Assembly (NCBI GenBank): GCA_003225655.1
Contig: QIAW01000021.1
Span: 1 to 6,676, forward strand
DNA from: Acidobacteriota bacterium
GTDB taxonomy: Bacteria; Acidobacteriota; Terriglobia; Terriglobales; Acidobacteriaceae
DNA length: 6,676 bases
Direction: 5' to 3'
The notes beneath the pieces were generated by a model. It saw only the letters and a list, made by a program, of their open reading frames with translations, was not told where the DNA came from and made no database searches. Positions 1 to 6,307 of the stretch are shown in pieces (position 1 is the first letter of the stretch; every line of letters begins with the position of its first letter). A program made the position numbers and the translations under genes.

Positions 1-1515
1 AATTGTGATGTCGATCTTATTGACTTTCCCGAAAGTGGAAAGATCGTGGTCAAACTCTTTGGAGTTGCCCACCACGAGCAGTTTCAGTTGGTCCTGGTGG
101 ACGTATTTGCGCGCCACTCTATCCACGTCGTCGGATGTCACCTTCTTAATGCCGGCAGGGAAGCGCTCCAGAAAGTCAGCAGGATAACCGTAAAACTCAT
201 AAGTCATCTGTTCCGCCAGAACCTTGTCTTTCTCGTCGAACTGGAAGATGAACGAATTCAAGATCGTGTCCTTCGCGCGCTTGAGTTCTACTTCCGTGGG
301 CGGATGCTTTTCCAGGTCATCTAACTGGCCGTAAAGCCCTTGAATGGCTTTCGCAGTAGTACCGCTCTTGGTGCCCATGGCAAGACGGAAGATTCCAGGA
401 TGGTCATAGGAAGCGCCCACGCCTCCTCCGACCGAGTAGGCCAGCCCTTGCCTGGTGCGCAGGTTTGCCATGAGCCTGCCGGAAAATCCCCCACCCAGAA
501 CTTCATTCATGACTGTGACCGCGTAGTAATCAGGATTATCCCGCTGGATCCCCAGGTGGACCATCTCCACCGTACTCTGGTTGACATCATCCTTTTCCAC
601 GAAATAGACGCCCGGAGCCGCGGGCTTGATTTCTGCTTGGGAATTGCGTTCGGCCTGCGGTCCGCGCGGCAGCCCGCCGAAAACTTCGCGCAGTTTCGCC
701 TCCATGGCCGCGGAGTCGAAATCGCCTGCGATTCCCAAAATCATGTTGTTGGGATGAACGTATTTGCTGTGCCAATCCAGCAGGTCAGCGCGGGTGATTG
801 TTGCCACCGTGTAGTACTCGGCTGTGCGCGCATACGGGCTCTGTGCTCCGTAGGCCAGCTTCGCGGCCTCCCGCGCAGCGATTCCACTGGGGTCATCATT
901 GCGTCGAGAGATGGCCGTGTCGAGCTGCTGCTTGGTGAGTGACAGTTTCTCTTCCCGGAACTCGGGATGCTCGAGCAGATCGGCCGCAATGCTGAGCACA
1001 CTGTCAAAGTCTTCTTTCAGGCACGACCAGGAAAGATTTGTAGAATCAGCACCGCCTGAGGTCTCAACGTGCGCCGCATGCGCTTCGAGGAAGTCGTCGA
1101 GCTCATCTCCGGTTTTGTTGCTGGTGCCGCCAATGCGCCACGCCTGTCCGTAAACGCGGATCAGGCCGGCTTTATTGGCAGGCTCTTCGCGCGAGCCGCC
1201 GCGAATGCGGAGTATGCCATCAATCAGGGGAAGTTCGTGGTCCTCTTGCAGAAAGACCACCAGCCCGTTAGAAAATTCAATCCGCTTGGGGTGCTGCGGA
1301 TGAAAGGCGTGCAGCGGCGGAACCTTGATCTTGTCCCACGGGTTGTTGCCGGGCTGAGCGGCCGTACTTTTGGTTCCGCTCTTTCGCCCGCCTGAGGTCT
1401 TGCTCTCGGGCTTCACAGACGTGGAGAGCTGGTTATTATTCTGGGCCGCCCCCATCAGGGGCAGTAAGAGAACCGCACTCAACAGCACACGCAGCATTCG
1501 GTTCTGCCACTTCAT
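1..1515 (-). CDS. M16 peptidase-like subunit, non-catalytic (partial, C-terminus beyond window)
   Basis: The frame is open for 505 codons from the ATG at 1515 to base 1, so the stop lies outside the window. Residues 1-24 form a signal peptide (basic start, Leu-rich core, then GAAQ), followed by a Ser/Lys/Gly-rich linker to about residue 58. Two M16 domains follow, at about 60-285 and 300-500. Where active members have HxxEH this protein reads RVYGQ (120-124), and the third zinc ligand is replaced by Gln196, so it should not bind catalytic zinc. The C-terminal domain keeps R353 and Y360 (LRTRQGLAY), matching the spacing of the substrate-binding pair R824/Y831 of insulin-degrading enzyme. The start codon overlaps the stop of the upstream M16 gene and has its own AGGAG seven bases away. 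I infer the partner subunit of a periplasmic or exported heterodimeric peptidase. Its substrate cannot be told from sequence. Confidence 0.9.
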   Translation of the reverse strand, partial: MKWQNRMLRVLLSAVLLLPLMGAAQNNNQLSTSVKPESKTSGGRKSGTKSTAAQPGNNPWDKIKVPPLHAFHPQHPKRIEFSNGLVVFLQEDHELPLIDGILRIRGGSREEPANKAGLIRVYGQAWRIGGTSNKTGDELDDFLEAHAAHVETSGGADSTNLSWSCLKEDFDSVLSIAADLLEHPEFREEKLSLTKQQLDTAISRRNDDPSGIAAREAAKLAYGAQSPYARTAEYYTVATITRADLLDWHSKYVHPNNMILGIAGDFDSAAMEAKLREVFGGLPRGPQAERNSQAEIKPAAPGVYFVEKDDVNQSTVEMVHLGIQRDNPDYYAVTVMNEVLGGGFSGRLMANLRTRQGLAYSVGGGVGASYDHPGIFRLAMGTKSGTTAKAIQGLYGQLDDLEKHPPTEVELKRAKDTILNSFIFQFDEKDKVLAEQMTYEFYGYPADFLERFPAGIKKVTSDDVDRVARKYVHQDQLKLLVVGNSKEFDHDLSTFGKVNKIDITI

Positions 1516-3023
1516 TGCTTTGCTCCTGACTTGGAATTAGGCGCGCCCGAATCAGACGCCGCGTTTTCCAGCACCGCAGTCGTTCGGTTCTCGCGGGTGA
1601 AAGTCTTGGCTGCCACGCGCCGCACGTCAGCCTTGGTGACCTTCTCGATGCGCTCAACCTGGCGAAACAACTCGCGCCAGTCGCCGTAGTATGCCTGGAA
1701 AACTCCGAGTTGCTGGGCCAGGCCGGAATTGTTGGCCAGCCCGCGAATCAGGTCTGCTTTCGCTCGCGTCTTGACGGTCTTCAATTCGTCGTCGCCGGCA
1801 TCCTGGTTGACCAGCCGGTCAGATTGCAGTTCCTGGGTGGTGTGTCCGCGGCTGGGAATGGCATAGAAGGCAAACAGGTTGGGATATTTATTTCCCGGAA
1901 AACCGCTGAACCCCTCCGCCACCACCGCGATCTTTTTATCACGCACCAGAGCGCGGTAAAGGCGTGAGGTGCGGCCGTTCGAGAGCAGATCAGACATCAC
2001 GTCGTAGACAGCATCGTCGGGATCATGGTAGTCCGGCCGGTGGTAGCCCTCGAGGTAAATCGGTTGGGCCGTGTCTACCAGCCGCACTGTGCGCTCTGCG
2101 CGCTGCGCAGGCTCGACGACTTTCAGCGGCTCCGGTTCAGGTCTGGCGGGGAGTCTGCCAAAATACTTCTCAACAATGGGCATGACCTGCTTGGCCTGTA
2201 CATCGCCAACGATAGCCACCACCATATTGGAAGGCACGTAGTACTTGTCGAAGAACTTCTGCGCGTCAGTGGCAGAGAAGCTGGTGATTTCAGACGCATC
2301 CCCAATACCTTCGTTGTGATAGGGATGCACCACGAAAGACGCAGCCTGGAACTGCTCGACCAGCCGCCCGATAGGGCTTGAATCCACGCGCATCCGCCGC
2401 TCCTCGTAGACCACGTCGCGCTCTTTGTAAAACTCCCGCATCACCGGATGCAGAAAGCGTTCCGACTCCATGTAGGCCCAGAGTTCCACCCGGTTGGAGG
2501 GCAGGGAATAGTAATACTGCGTTTCATCCAGACTGGTGCTGGCATTCATGCCCTCGGCCCCGTTGCGCTCCAGAACCTCGTCAAATTGGTTTACGACCAC
2601 ATACTTCTGCGCTTTTTCTGTTGCGTCTTCCCATGCCTTCTTGGCGGCGGCAATTTTTTCGTCGTCGCGACCCACCTCTTTGGTACGCTCGCGATCATAA
2701 GCCTGGTAGGCTTGCTCTACCCTTTGCAAAGCCAGCTTCTCGGCCGGCCAATTCGCGGTGCCGATTTTGTCAGTGCCTTTGAAGGCCATATGCTCAAACA
2801 TGTGCGCCAGGCCCGTCTGGCCCTTCGGGTCCTGTGCGTCCCCCGCATTCACGTGGGTAAAGAAAGAAACCACCGGAGCTTCATGACGTTCACAAATCAC
2901 TACAGTCAGTCCGTTGGGCAGCTTCTTTACGGTTACGCGCTTTTCGAACGAAGCCATGTCCTGGGCAGCAAGAGAAGCCGCCAGGCAAACGAGGAACGAG
3001 AAAATCAGGAGAAGACGTTTCAT
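1512..3023 (-). CDS. M16 family zinc metallopeptidase, catalytic subunit
   Basis: This is a 503-residue exported peptidase. Residues 1-20 are a signal peptide (MKRLLLIF..., ending SLAA before QD). The inverted zinc motif HMFEH is at 74-78, with H74 and H78 as ligands and E77 as catalytic base. The third ligand is probably E208 in ERDVVYEE. The N-terminal M16 domain runs to about 295 and the C-terminal M16 domain from about 310 to 490. H78 to E208 is 130 residues, against roughly 76 in pitrilysin-type enzymes, because of a charged, probably helical insert at about 95-155; as I recall, related acidobacterial-type M16 proteins share it. The C-terminal domain lacks the Arg/Tyr pair (V360 and V367 at those places), which the overlapping downstream gene supplies. 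GAGG lies four bases before the ATG. The segment after HTTQELQ looks about six residues short. A role in periplasmic peptide degradation or processing is inferred. Confidence 0.95.
   Translation of the reverse strand: MKRLLLIFSFLVCLAASLAAQDMASFEKRVTVKKLPNGLTVVICERHEAPVVSFFTHVNAGDAQDPKGQTGLAHMFEHMAFKGTDKIGTANWPAEKLALQRVEQAYQAYDRERTKEVGRDDEKIAAAKKAWEDATEKAQKYVVVNQFDEVLERNGAEGMNASTSLDETQYYYSLPSNRVELWAYMESERFLHPVMREFYKERDVVYEERRMRVDSSPIGRLVEQFQAASFVVHPYHNEGIGDASEITSFSATDAQKFFDKYYVPSNMVVAIVGDVQAKQVMPIVEKYFGRLPARPEPEPLKVVEPAQRAERTVRLVDTAQPIYLEGYHRPDYHDPDDAVYDVMSDLLSNGRTSRLYRALVRDKKIAVVAEGFSGFPGNKYPNLFAFYAIPSRGHTTQELQSDRLVNQDAGDDELKTVKTRAKADLIRGLANNSGLAQQLGVFQAYYGDWRELFRQVERIEKVTKADVRRVAAKTFTRENRTTAVLENAASDSGAPNSKSGAKQ
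1523..1527 (-). promoter_or_regulatory. Internal ribosome binding site for the second M16 gene
   Basis: AGGAG on the minus strand sits seven bases before the ATG at 1515 and lies inside the last codons of the upstream M16 gene. Together with the ATGA start/stop overlap (1515-1512) it supports translational coupling of the two subunits and fixes the start of the second gene. Confidence 0.7.
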
Positions 3024-3089
3024 AACACCTCAAGACGTACGAGAGAGTTCAAGGTAAGCATTCAGAGCACATAGTGTACACAGTGCAAT

Positions 3090-3118
3090 CTAGTACAGCC
3101 ACAGATTACGTATGTTAA
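3090..3118 (-). promoter_or_regulatory. Possible sigma70-type promoter for the M16 pair
   Basis: TTAACA (3118-3113, five of six to the -35 consensus) is followed after 17 bases by TACTAG (3095-3090, only three of six to the -10 consensus). It lies in the 119-base gap between the methyltransferase gene and the first M16 gene, about 67 bases before the ATG. I see no convincing terminator after the methyltransferase, so read-through is also possible. The rest of the gap holds only two 8-base palindromes, TGTTAACA at 3113-3120 and GTGTACAC at 3074-3081. Confidence 0.22.
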
Positions 3119-3142
3119 CAGTCTGTCTATCTTAAAACATTT

Positions 3143-3658
3143 TCAGAGTTGCTGTGCACCCGCCTGCCATGCTTTCAACCGTGGAATCCATCGCGGTACA
3201 TTGGCGCAAAAGATCTCATATTCAGCGCCGAACGTCGAGCGCAGGGCCGGTTCCTCATACAGCAGCACAAATAAATGGAATGCGAGGAAGACGAGCACGC
3301 CATACTTGAGTACCCGAATATTCCCCAGCAGCAATCCTTGGCCAACGATCAACGAGACCACGGAAACGTACATTGGGTTTCGCACATAGTGATAAAGTCC
3401 GGTCACCACCAGGTGGCGTGTGGGAAAAATCGGAGCAGGTGTACCCAGGCCCTTGAGAGCAAAGCGGGCGAATGAATCGAGCAATCCGGGAAGGCCGATC
3501 AGAATCAGAAGCGCACCTGCGATGCGAATGGGAAAGAAATTCAGGAAAGGGGCCTGCATCCGCCAGCGTGAGATCCACGAGGGTACAAGTCCGGCGACGG
3601 TTCCCGGTGCAATCACCAGGAATAGCACTGATCCAAAAATGGCGAGCAGGCGTCTCAT
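3143..3658 (-). CDS. Membrane methyltransferase of the ICMT/PEMT type
   Basis: This 171-residue integral-membrane protein has hydrophobic segments at about 4-24, 44-62, 97-112 and 116-134. The recognisable part is C-terminal: GLYHYVRNPMY (87-97), a helix with H128, then YEEP (134-137), FGAEYEIF (143-150) and VPRWIPR (154-160). This order (RNPMY, Glu-Glu, FG..Y, PRW.PR) is typical of the isoprenylcysteine carboxyl methyltransferase / phospholipid N-methyltransferase superfamily, which binds S-adenosylmethionine within the membrane. The bacterial substrate is generally unknown; a lipid or small hydrophobic molecule is possible, but nothing here decides it. The start is the only ATG, GTG or TTG upstream of the first membrane segment before an in-frame TGA, yet it lacks a clear Shine-Dalgarno sequence. 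A short inverted repeat sits where one would be. It lies 80 bases after the lipoprotein gene on the same strand. Confidence 0.85.
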   Translation of the reverse strand: MRRLLAIFGSVLFLVIAPGTVAGLVPSWISRWRMQAPFLNFFPIRIAGALLILIGLPGLLDSFARFALKGLGTPAPIFPTRHLVVTGLYHYVRNPMYVSVVSLIVGQGLLLGNIRVLKYGVLVFLAFHLFVLLYEEPALRSTFGAEYEIFCANVPRWIPRLKAWQAGAQQL

Positions 3659-3659
3659 T

Positions 3660-3681
3660 CTGTTCTGTTTTGGACGAACAG
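3660..3681. repeat. Inverted repeat abutting the methyltransferase start codon
   Basis: CTGTTC (3660-3665) and GAACAG (3676-3681) form a perfect 6-bp inverted repeat with a 10-base spacer. It ends one base before the ATG at 3658 and takes the place of a ribosome binding site. It could be an operator or a weak leader hairpin. At 6 bp it could also be chance. Confidence 0.35.
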
Positions 3682-3702
3682 GAAGCTTTTCAACCGTGCC
3701 TT

Positions 3703-3731
3703 GTCATACGGCATGATTCAACAGTTTGCAA
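3703..3731 (-). promoter_or_regulatory. Possible promoter for the methyltransferase
   Basis: TTGCAA (3731-3726) and TATGAC (3708-3703) are 17 bases apart, each matching four of six sigma70 consensus bases. The expected start of transcription is near 3696, about 38 bases before the ATG and upstream of the inverted repeat at 3660-3681. The match is weak and the call rests mainly on spacing and position. Confidence 0.2.
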
Positions 3732-3738
3732 TCGATCA

Positions 3739-4098
3739 TTAACGGCAATGTTTCGGGCTGGACAAGGACGCAAGAGGATCCGTGCCGCCGGCCGAGGTAC
3801 TGTCGCCAACGCACTTGAGCGGAGCAGCACATTCGTTCGGGTTATCCAGGCTGCATGACTGGCCTGCTGTTTTTTGTTGCATGCAGAGCCCTGGCGAAGA
3901 ATAAGTATCGCCCTTCAGGGTCTCCATACCGGTAGGCGCGCAATACATGCCGGCAGCGCAGGTCGATTTAGGGTCTCCGGCAAGGCAGGTTTTCCCCTCA
4001 GCAATATTCTTGCCTTGCCCGCGCTGTCCGCAGCCAATGGCGCCCGTGACAACCAGAGCGAGCATTGTGATGAACACAACATTCCCCATTTTTGACAT
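3739..4098 (-). CDS. Small cysteine-rich lipoprotein with two four-cysteine repeats
   Basis: This protein has 119 residues. I do not recognise a named family. Residues 1-22 are a lipoprotein-like signal (MSKMGNVVF..., ending AIGC), making C23 the likely lipidated residue; Ala at -3 is less usual than Leu. The mature part has eight more cysteines in two tandem units. Unit 1 is C38-C47-C53-C72 (gaps 8, 5, 18) and unit 2 is C82-C90-C96-C118 (gaps 7, 5, 21). Both open with G-x-[TS]-C and have C-A-A in second place. The spacing recalls small disulfide-rich modules (EB or Dickkopf-N-like) found in some bacterial lipoproteins, but that is only resemblance. The ATG at 4098 was chosen because AAAGGG lies seven bases upstream and the signal peptide then starts properly; a longer frame from TTG at 4143 would bury it. 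An envelope location with disulfide bonds is inferred; function is unknown. Confidence 0.8.
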   Translation of the reverse strand: MSKMGNVVFITMLALVVTGAIGCGQRGQGKNIAEGKTCLAGDPKSTCAAGMYCAPTGMETLKGDTYSSPGLCMQQKTAGQSCSLDNPNECAAPLKCVGDSTSAGGTDPLASLSSPKHCR

Positions 4099-4119
4099 GG
4101 TTTTTCCCTTTGCGTAAGA

Positions 4120-4148
4120 ATTGTAAGATCGTAACATTGCCAATACAA
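4120..4148 (-). promoter_or_regulatory. Possible promoter for the cysteine-rich lipoprotein
   Basis: TACAAT (4125-4120, five of six to the -10 consensus) lies 17 bases after TTGTAT (4148-4143, three of six to -35). Transcription would begin near 4112, right at the AAAGGG ribosome binding site, giving a very short leader. That makes this call uncertain. Confidence 0.25.
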
Positions 4149-4170
4149 AACGATGAAGGAAATAGCAAAG

Positions 4171-4196
4171 AAAAATCCCTCACCAATGTAATGGTG
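4171..4196 (-). terminator. Weak candidate terminator after the fucosidase
   Basis: On the minus strand CACCA and TGGTG (4196-4192 and 4185-4181) can pair across six bases, followed by AGGGA and then TTTTT (4175-4171). The stem is only 5 bp and the T-run is displaced by five bases, so this is a poor intrinsic terminator. It is listed for its position 20 bases after the fucosidase stop codon. Confidence 0.22.
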
Positions 4197-4215
4197 GATT
4201 TAATTCACACGTGCG

Positions 4216-6051
4216 CTACTTCTGAACTGGAACCAGTTTCACCTCAACCAGCGTCAAGCCCAATTTCTGTTCACTGACAATAGAATCAGGTTTCAGCGAG
4301 AGCTGGTAGGCGCCCGCTTTCTCGATGGTTACGCGTCCTAGTTTGGAAATGACGTAGTTCCAGTAGTTCCAGTACGGCTTCACCGGGTCATTCTCCTCCC
4401 CGTCGTTGTTCACTGTGCCTGCGATCTTCTGGCCCGCGACCTCGATGCCGACCTTGTGCCCGCCCTCCCAGTTGTGATTATTCTTCTGTCCGGAGGTGAC
4501 CAGAACCACGTCGAAGGTCCCTGGCTGAACCAGCTTAAAGTTCCAATCAAGCCAGTCTTCCTTGTTGGTCCAGTGCTCGGCGACTCCCCGGGTATCCATA
4601 CGCAAGGTTGAGTCTTTGTCAGCTTTATGGATGTTGCCCAGATAGGCGTTCAGGTCAACCGCGCCGCTTGGCTGTTGAATGAGAGAAGTGTCAACTTCAG
4701 GCTCTCCTGCAATGTTCAGCACGACCACTGAATCGTTTTTGTCCGGAGCGGCCGCGGGAAGCGAAACGCGAAGCACGTTGGTATCCACGTTCTTATCCAT
4801 GCTTTGGTTGAATTTCAATTTCTTGTTGCCGGCAAGCAGGTAGGCGCTCTGCACCTTGTTCTTCAAGCCATAGAGCGTAAGTTCCTTCTGCGGCCAATCG
4901 AAGACATGAAGATACAGCTTGCCTGGCCGGGCGCTAATCACGCCCCACGATTGGTCGTAGTTGAAAGGTCCTCCGGAGGTGCCGTAGAGTGCGTTGCCAT
5001 TGACCTTGATCCATTGGCCCATCTCGCTTAATGCCTGCACTGCGGGCTGCGGGATCACTCCTTCCGCCGTCGGACCGACGTTCAGCAGGTAATTGCCGTT
5101 ATGGCCGGCCGCGTGCGCCATCTGCCGGATAAGCACCGACGTGGGCTTCCAGTTGTTGTCATCCTTCTTGTAACCCCAGGTATCGTTTGTCGTCGAAATA
5201 GCCTCCCAATCCCGCTTCATTGGACCCACAGCCACCTGGTTATCGCCTACGGTCTCGTAATCTCCGGCATTGTTGCCCACGCGACCGCTCACCAGGGCCG
5301 TGGGCTGATACTGGTGCACCATGGCCAGCAGCTCTTCGCTCTGCTGCTTGCTGATGCTGCGAGGCGTGTCGGACCAGATGGACCCGAGTGCGCCATAGTT
5401 AGTCAGCAATTCCTTCACCTGCGGCTTGGCCTTCTGCTCAAAGTAGTGGGAGAAATCTTTCTTGCTCTCGTCAGGGAAGTCCCAATCATTGCCGATCGCA
5501 TCGGGCTCGTGCCAGTCCTGTGATTGCGAGTAGTAGAAAGCAAGTCGAATACCTGCCTTCTTGCAGGCCGCCGCCAATTCCTTCATGGGGTCGCGATGGA
5601 AAGGCGTGGCATCCACAACGTTGTAGGGGCTTACCTTCGAACCATACATGGCAAAGCCATCATGGTGCTTCGACGTAATCACGATGTACTTCATGCCCGC
5701 GTTCTTGGCGATGCTGACCCACTGGTCAGCGTTAAATTTTGTGGGATTAAACTGTTTGGCGAGCTGCTCGTATTCCGTCACCGGGATCTTGGCGCGATTC
5801 ATGATCCATTCGCCGATGCCCGCGATGGGCTTGCCCTTCCACTCCCCGGCTGGTATGGCGTACAGCCCCCAATGAATGAACATTCCAAAACGGGCCTGGC
5901 GCCACCAATCGAGCCGCGGATTGGGCGCTTCCTTGGTTTGTTTTGTCGGCTGTTGCGCGGGTGCACTCTGTTTTTCTGCCGGTGCGGCTTGCCCCCAGAG
6001 GGAAGCAGCAGAAACCATGACCAGCAGGACTTGCAGAACGAGTCTTCTCAT
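4216..6051 (-). CDS. Secreted GH29 alpha-L-fucosidase with C-terminal accessory domains
   Basis: From the ATG at 6051 the protein has 611 residues. Residues 1-22 are a signal peptide (MRRLVLQVLL...), then comes a Gln/Pro/Lys-rich linker to about 44. The GH29 (beta/alpha)8 domain, about 46-362, shows RFGMFIHWG (ending G62), KHHDGF (128-133), SIWSD with likely nucleophile D228, RDWE with E283 as a possible acid/base, and NYLLNVGPTAEGVIP (320-334). Family members release terminal alpha-L-fucose with retention of configuration. A beta-sandwich typical of GH29 follows at about 370-455, then a further Trp-rich, probably beta-sandwich region at 460-611 that may bind carbohydrate. The usual Phe before the nucleophile is Ser here. 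An alternative ATG at 6075 adds eight residues (MCCAGKNH) before the signal peptide. Neither start has a well-placed ribosome site; GGAGGT lies 21 bases before 6075. No other sugar gene is adjacent. The enzyme likely acts in the periplasm or outside on fucosylated plant or microbial glycans. Confidence 0.93.
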   Translation of the reverse strand: MRRLVLQVLLVMVSAASLWGQAAPAEKQSAPAQQPTKQTKEAPNPRLDWWRQARFGMFIHWGLYAIPAGEWKGKPIAGIGEWIMNRAKIPVTEYEQLAKQFNPTKFNADQWVSIAKNAGMKYIVITSKHHDGFAMYGSKVSPYNVVDATPFHRDPMKELAAACKKAGIRLAFYYSQSQDWHEPDAIGNDWDFPDESKKDFSHYFEQKAKPQVKELLTNYGALGSIWSDTPRSISKQQSEELLAMVHQYQPTALVSGRVGNNAGDYETVGDNQVAVGPMKRDWEAISTTNDTWGYKKDDNNWKPTSVLIRQMAHAAGHNGNYLLNVGPTAEGVIPQPAVQALSEMGQWIKVNGNALYGTSGGPFNYDQSWGVISARPGKLYLHVFDWPQKELTLYGLKNKVQSAYLLAGNKKLKFNQSMDKNVDTNVLRVSLPAAAPDKNDSVVVLNIAGEPEVDTSLIQQPSGAVDLNAYLGNIHKADKDSTLRMDTRGVAEHWTNKEDWLDWNFKLVQPGTFDVVLVTSGQKNNHNWEGGHKVGIEVAGQKIAGTVNNDGEENDPVKPYWNYWNYVISKLGRVTIEKAGAYQLSLKPDSIVSEQKLGLTLVEVKLVPVQK

Positions 6052-6221
6052 ATGATTTTTGCCGGCGCAGCACATCTTTGTTGCGGGCTTGGCCGGACCT
6101 CCGTTGTCAGATAATTTTGAAACATAAACATAACAGTCAGGAACGAGACATCTCTATTTCACAATCTAAAATATCAACTTTAAATTTTGATTTCTGGCAA
6201 GCAGAGAAATATACCCCACTC

Positions 6222-6250
6222 GCGGGAGATTTGCATGTTGCGGGAGACTT
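6222..6250. repeat. Short direct repeat, 18-base period
   Basis: GCGGGAGATTT (6222-6232) is repeated as GCGGGAGACTT (6240-6250), with ten of eleven bases identical and starts 18 bases apart. It lies upstream of the fucosidase and could be paired regulator sites or chance. No regulator is suggested. Confidence 0.4.
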
Positions 6251-6260
6251 CGAATCAGAG

Positions 6261-6307
6261 AAAAACGCAGATGACGCTGGTGGATTTAGATCTACGTCAT
6301 CTGCGTT
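6261..6307 (-). terminator. Strong hairpin terminator, possibly a dispersed repeat
   Basis: AACGCAGATGACG (6264-6276) and CGTCATCTGCGTT (6295-6307) are a perfect 13-bp inverted repeat with an 18-base loop. Read on the minus strand, the right side of the stem runs directly into T5 (6265-6261), as in a rho-independent terminator, and it lies 63 bases after the stop at 6370. The loop is long for a terminator and contains the palindrome TAGATCTA (6287-6294). No T-run directly follows on the plus strand; TTTTT appears only 11 bases later (6319-6323). Confidence 0.65.

Noticed and set aside
340..942. 200-codon plus-strand open frame opposite the second M16 gene
   Set aside because: It is antisense to a frame with clear M16 homology and shows no domain, signal or membrane pattern of its own.
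1..1515. Second M16 gene as a decayed pseudogene because HxxEH is lost
   Set aside because: The frame is intact over 505 codons, the Arg/Tyr pair and domain layout are kept, and loss of the zinc site is normal for the partner subunit of split M16 pairs.
2448..3074. 208-codon plus-strand open frame opposite the first M16 gene
   Set aside because: It covers the strand opposite the HxxEH region and signal peptide; its protein has no recognisable features.
3074..3120. Palindromes GTGTACAC and TGTTAACA as operator sites
   Set aside because: Each is only 8 bases, unpaired with any similar copy, and expected by chance in a region of this length.
4099..4143. Longer lipoprotein start at the TTG at 4143
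   Set aside because: It would put 15 polar residues before the signal peptide and ignore the well-placed AAAGGG before the ATG at 4098.
5524..6114. 196-codon plus-strand open frame opposite the fucosidase N-terminus
   Set aside because: The minus strand here encodes conserved GH29 motifs; the plus frame is a codon-bias shadow.
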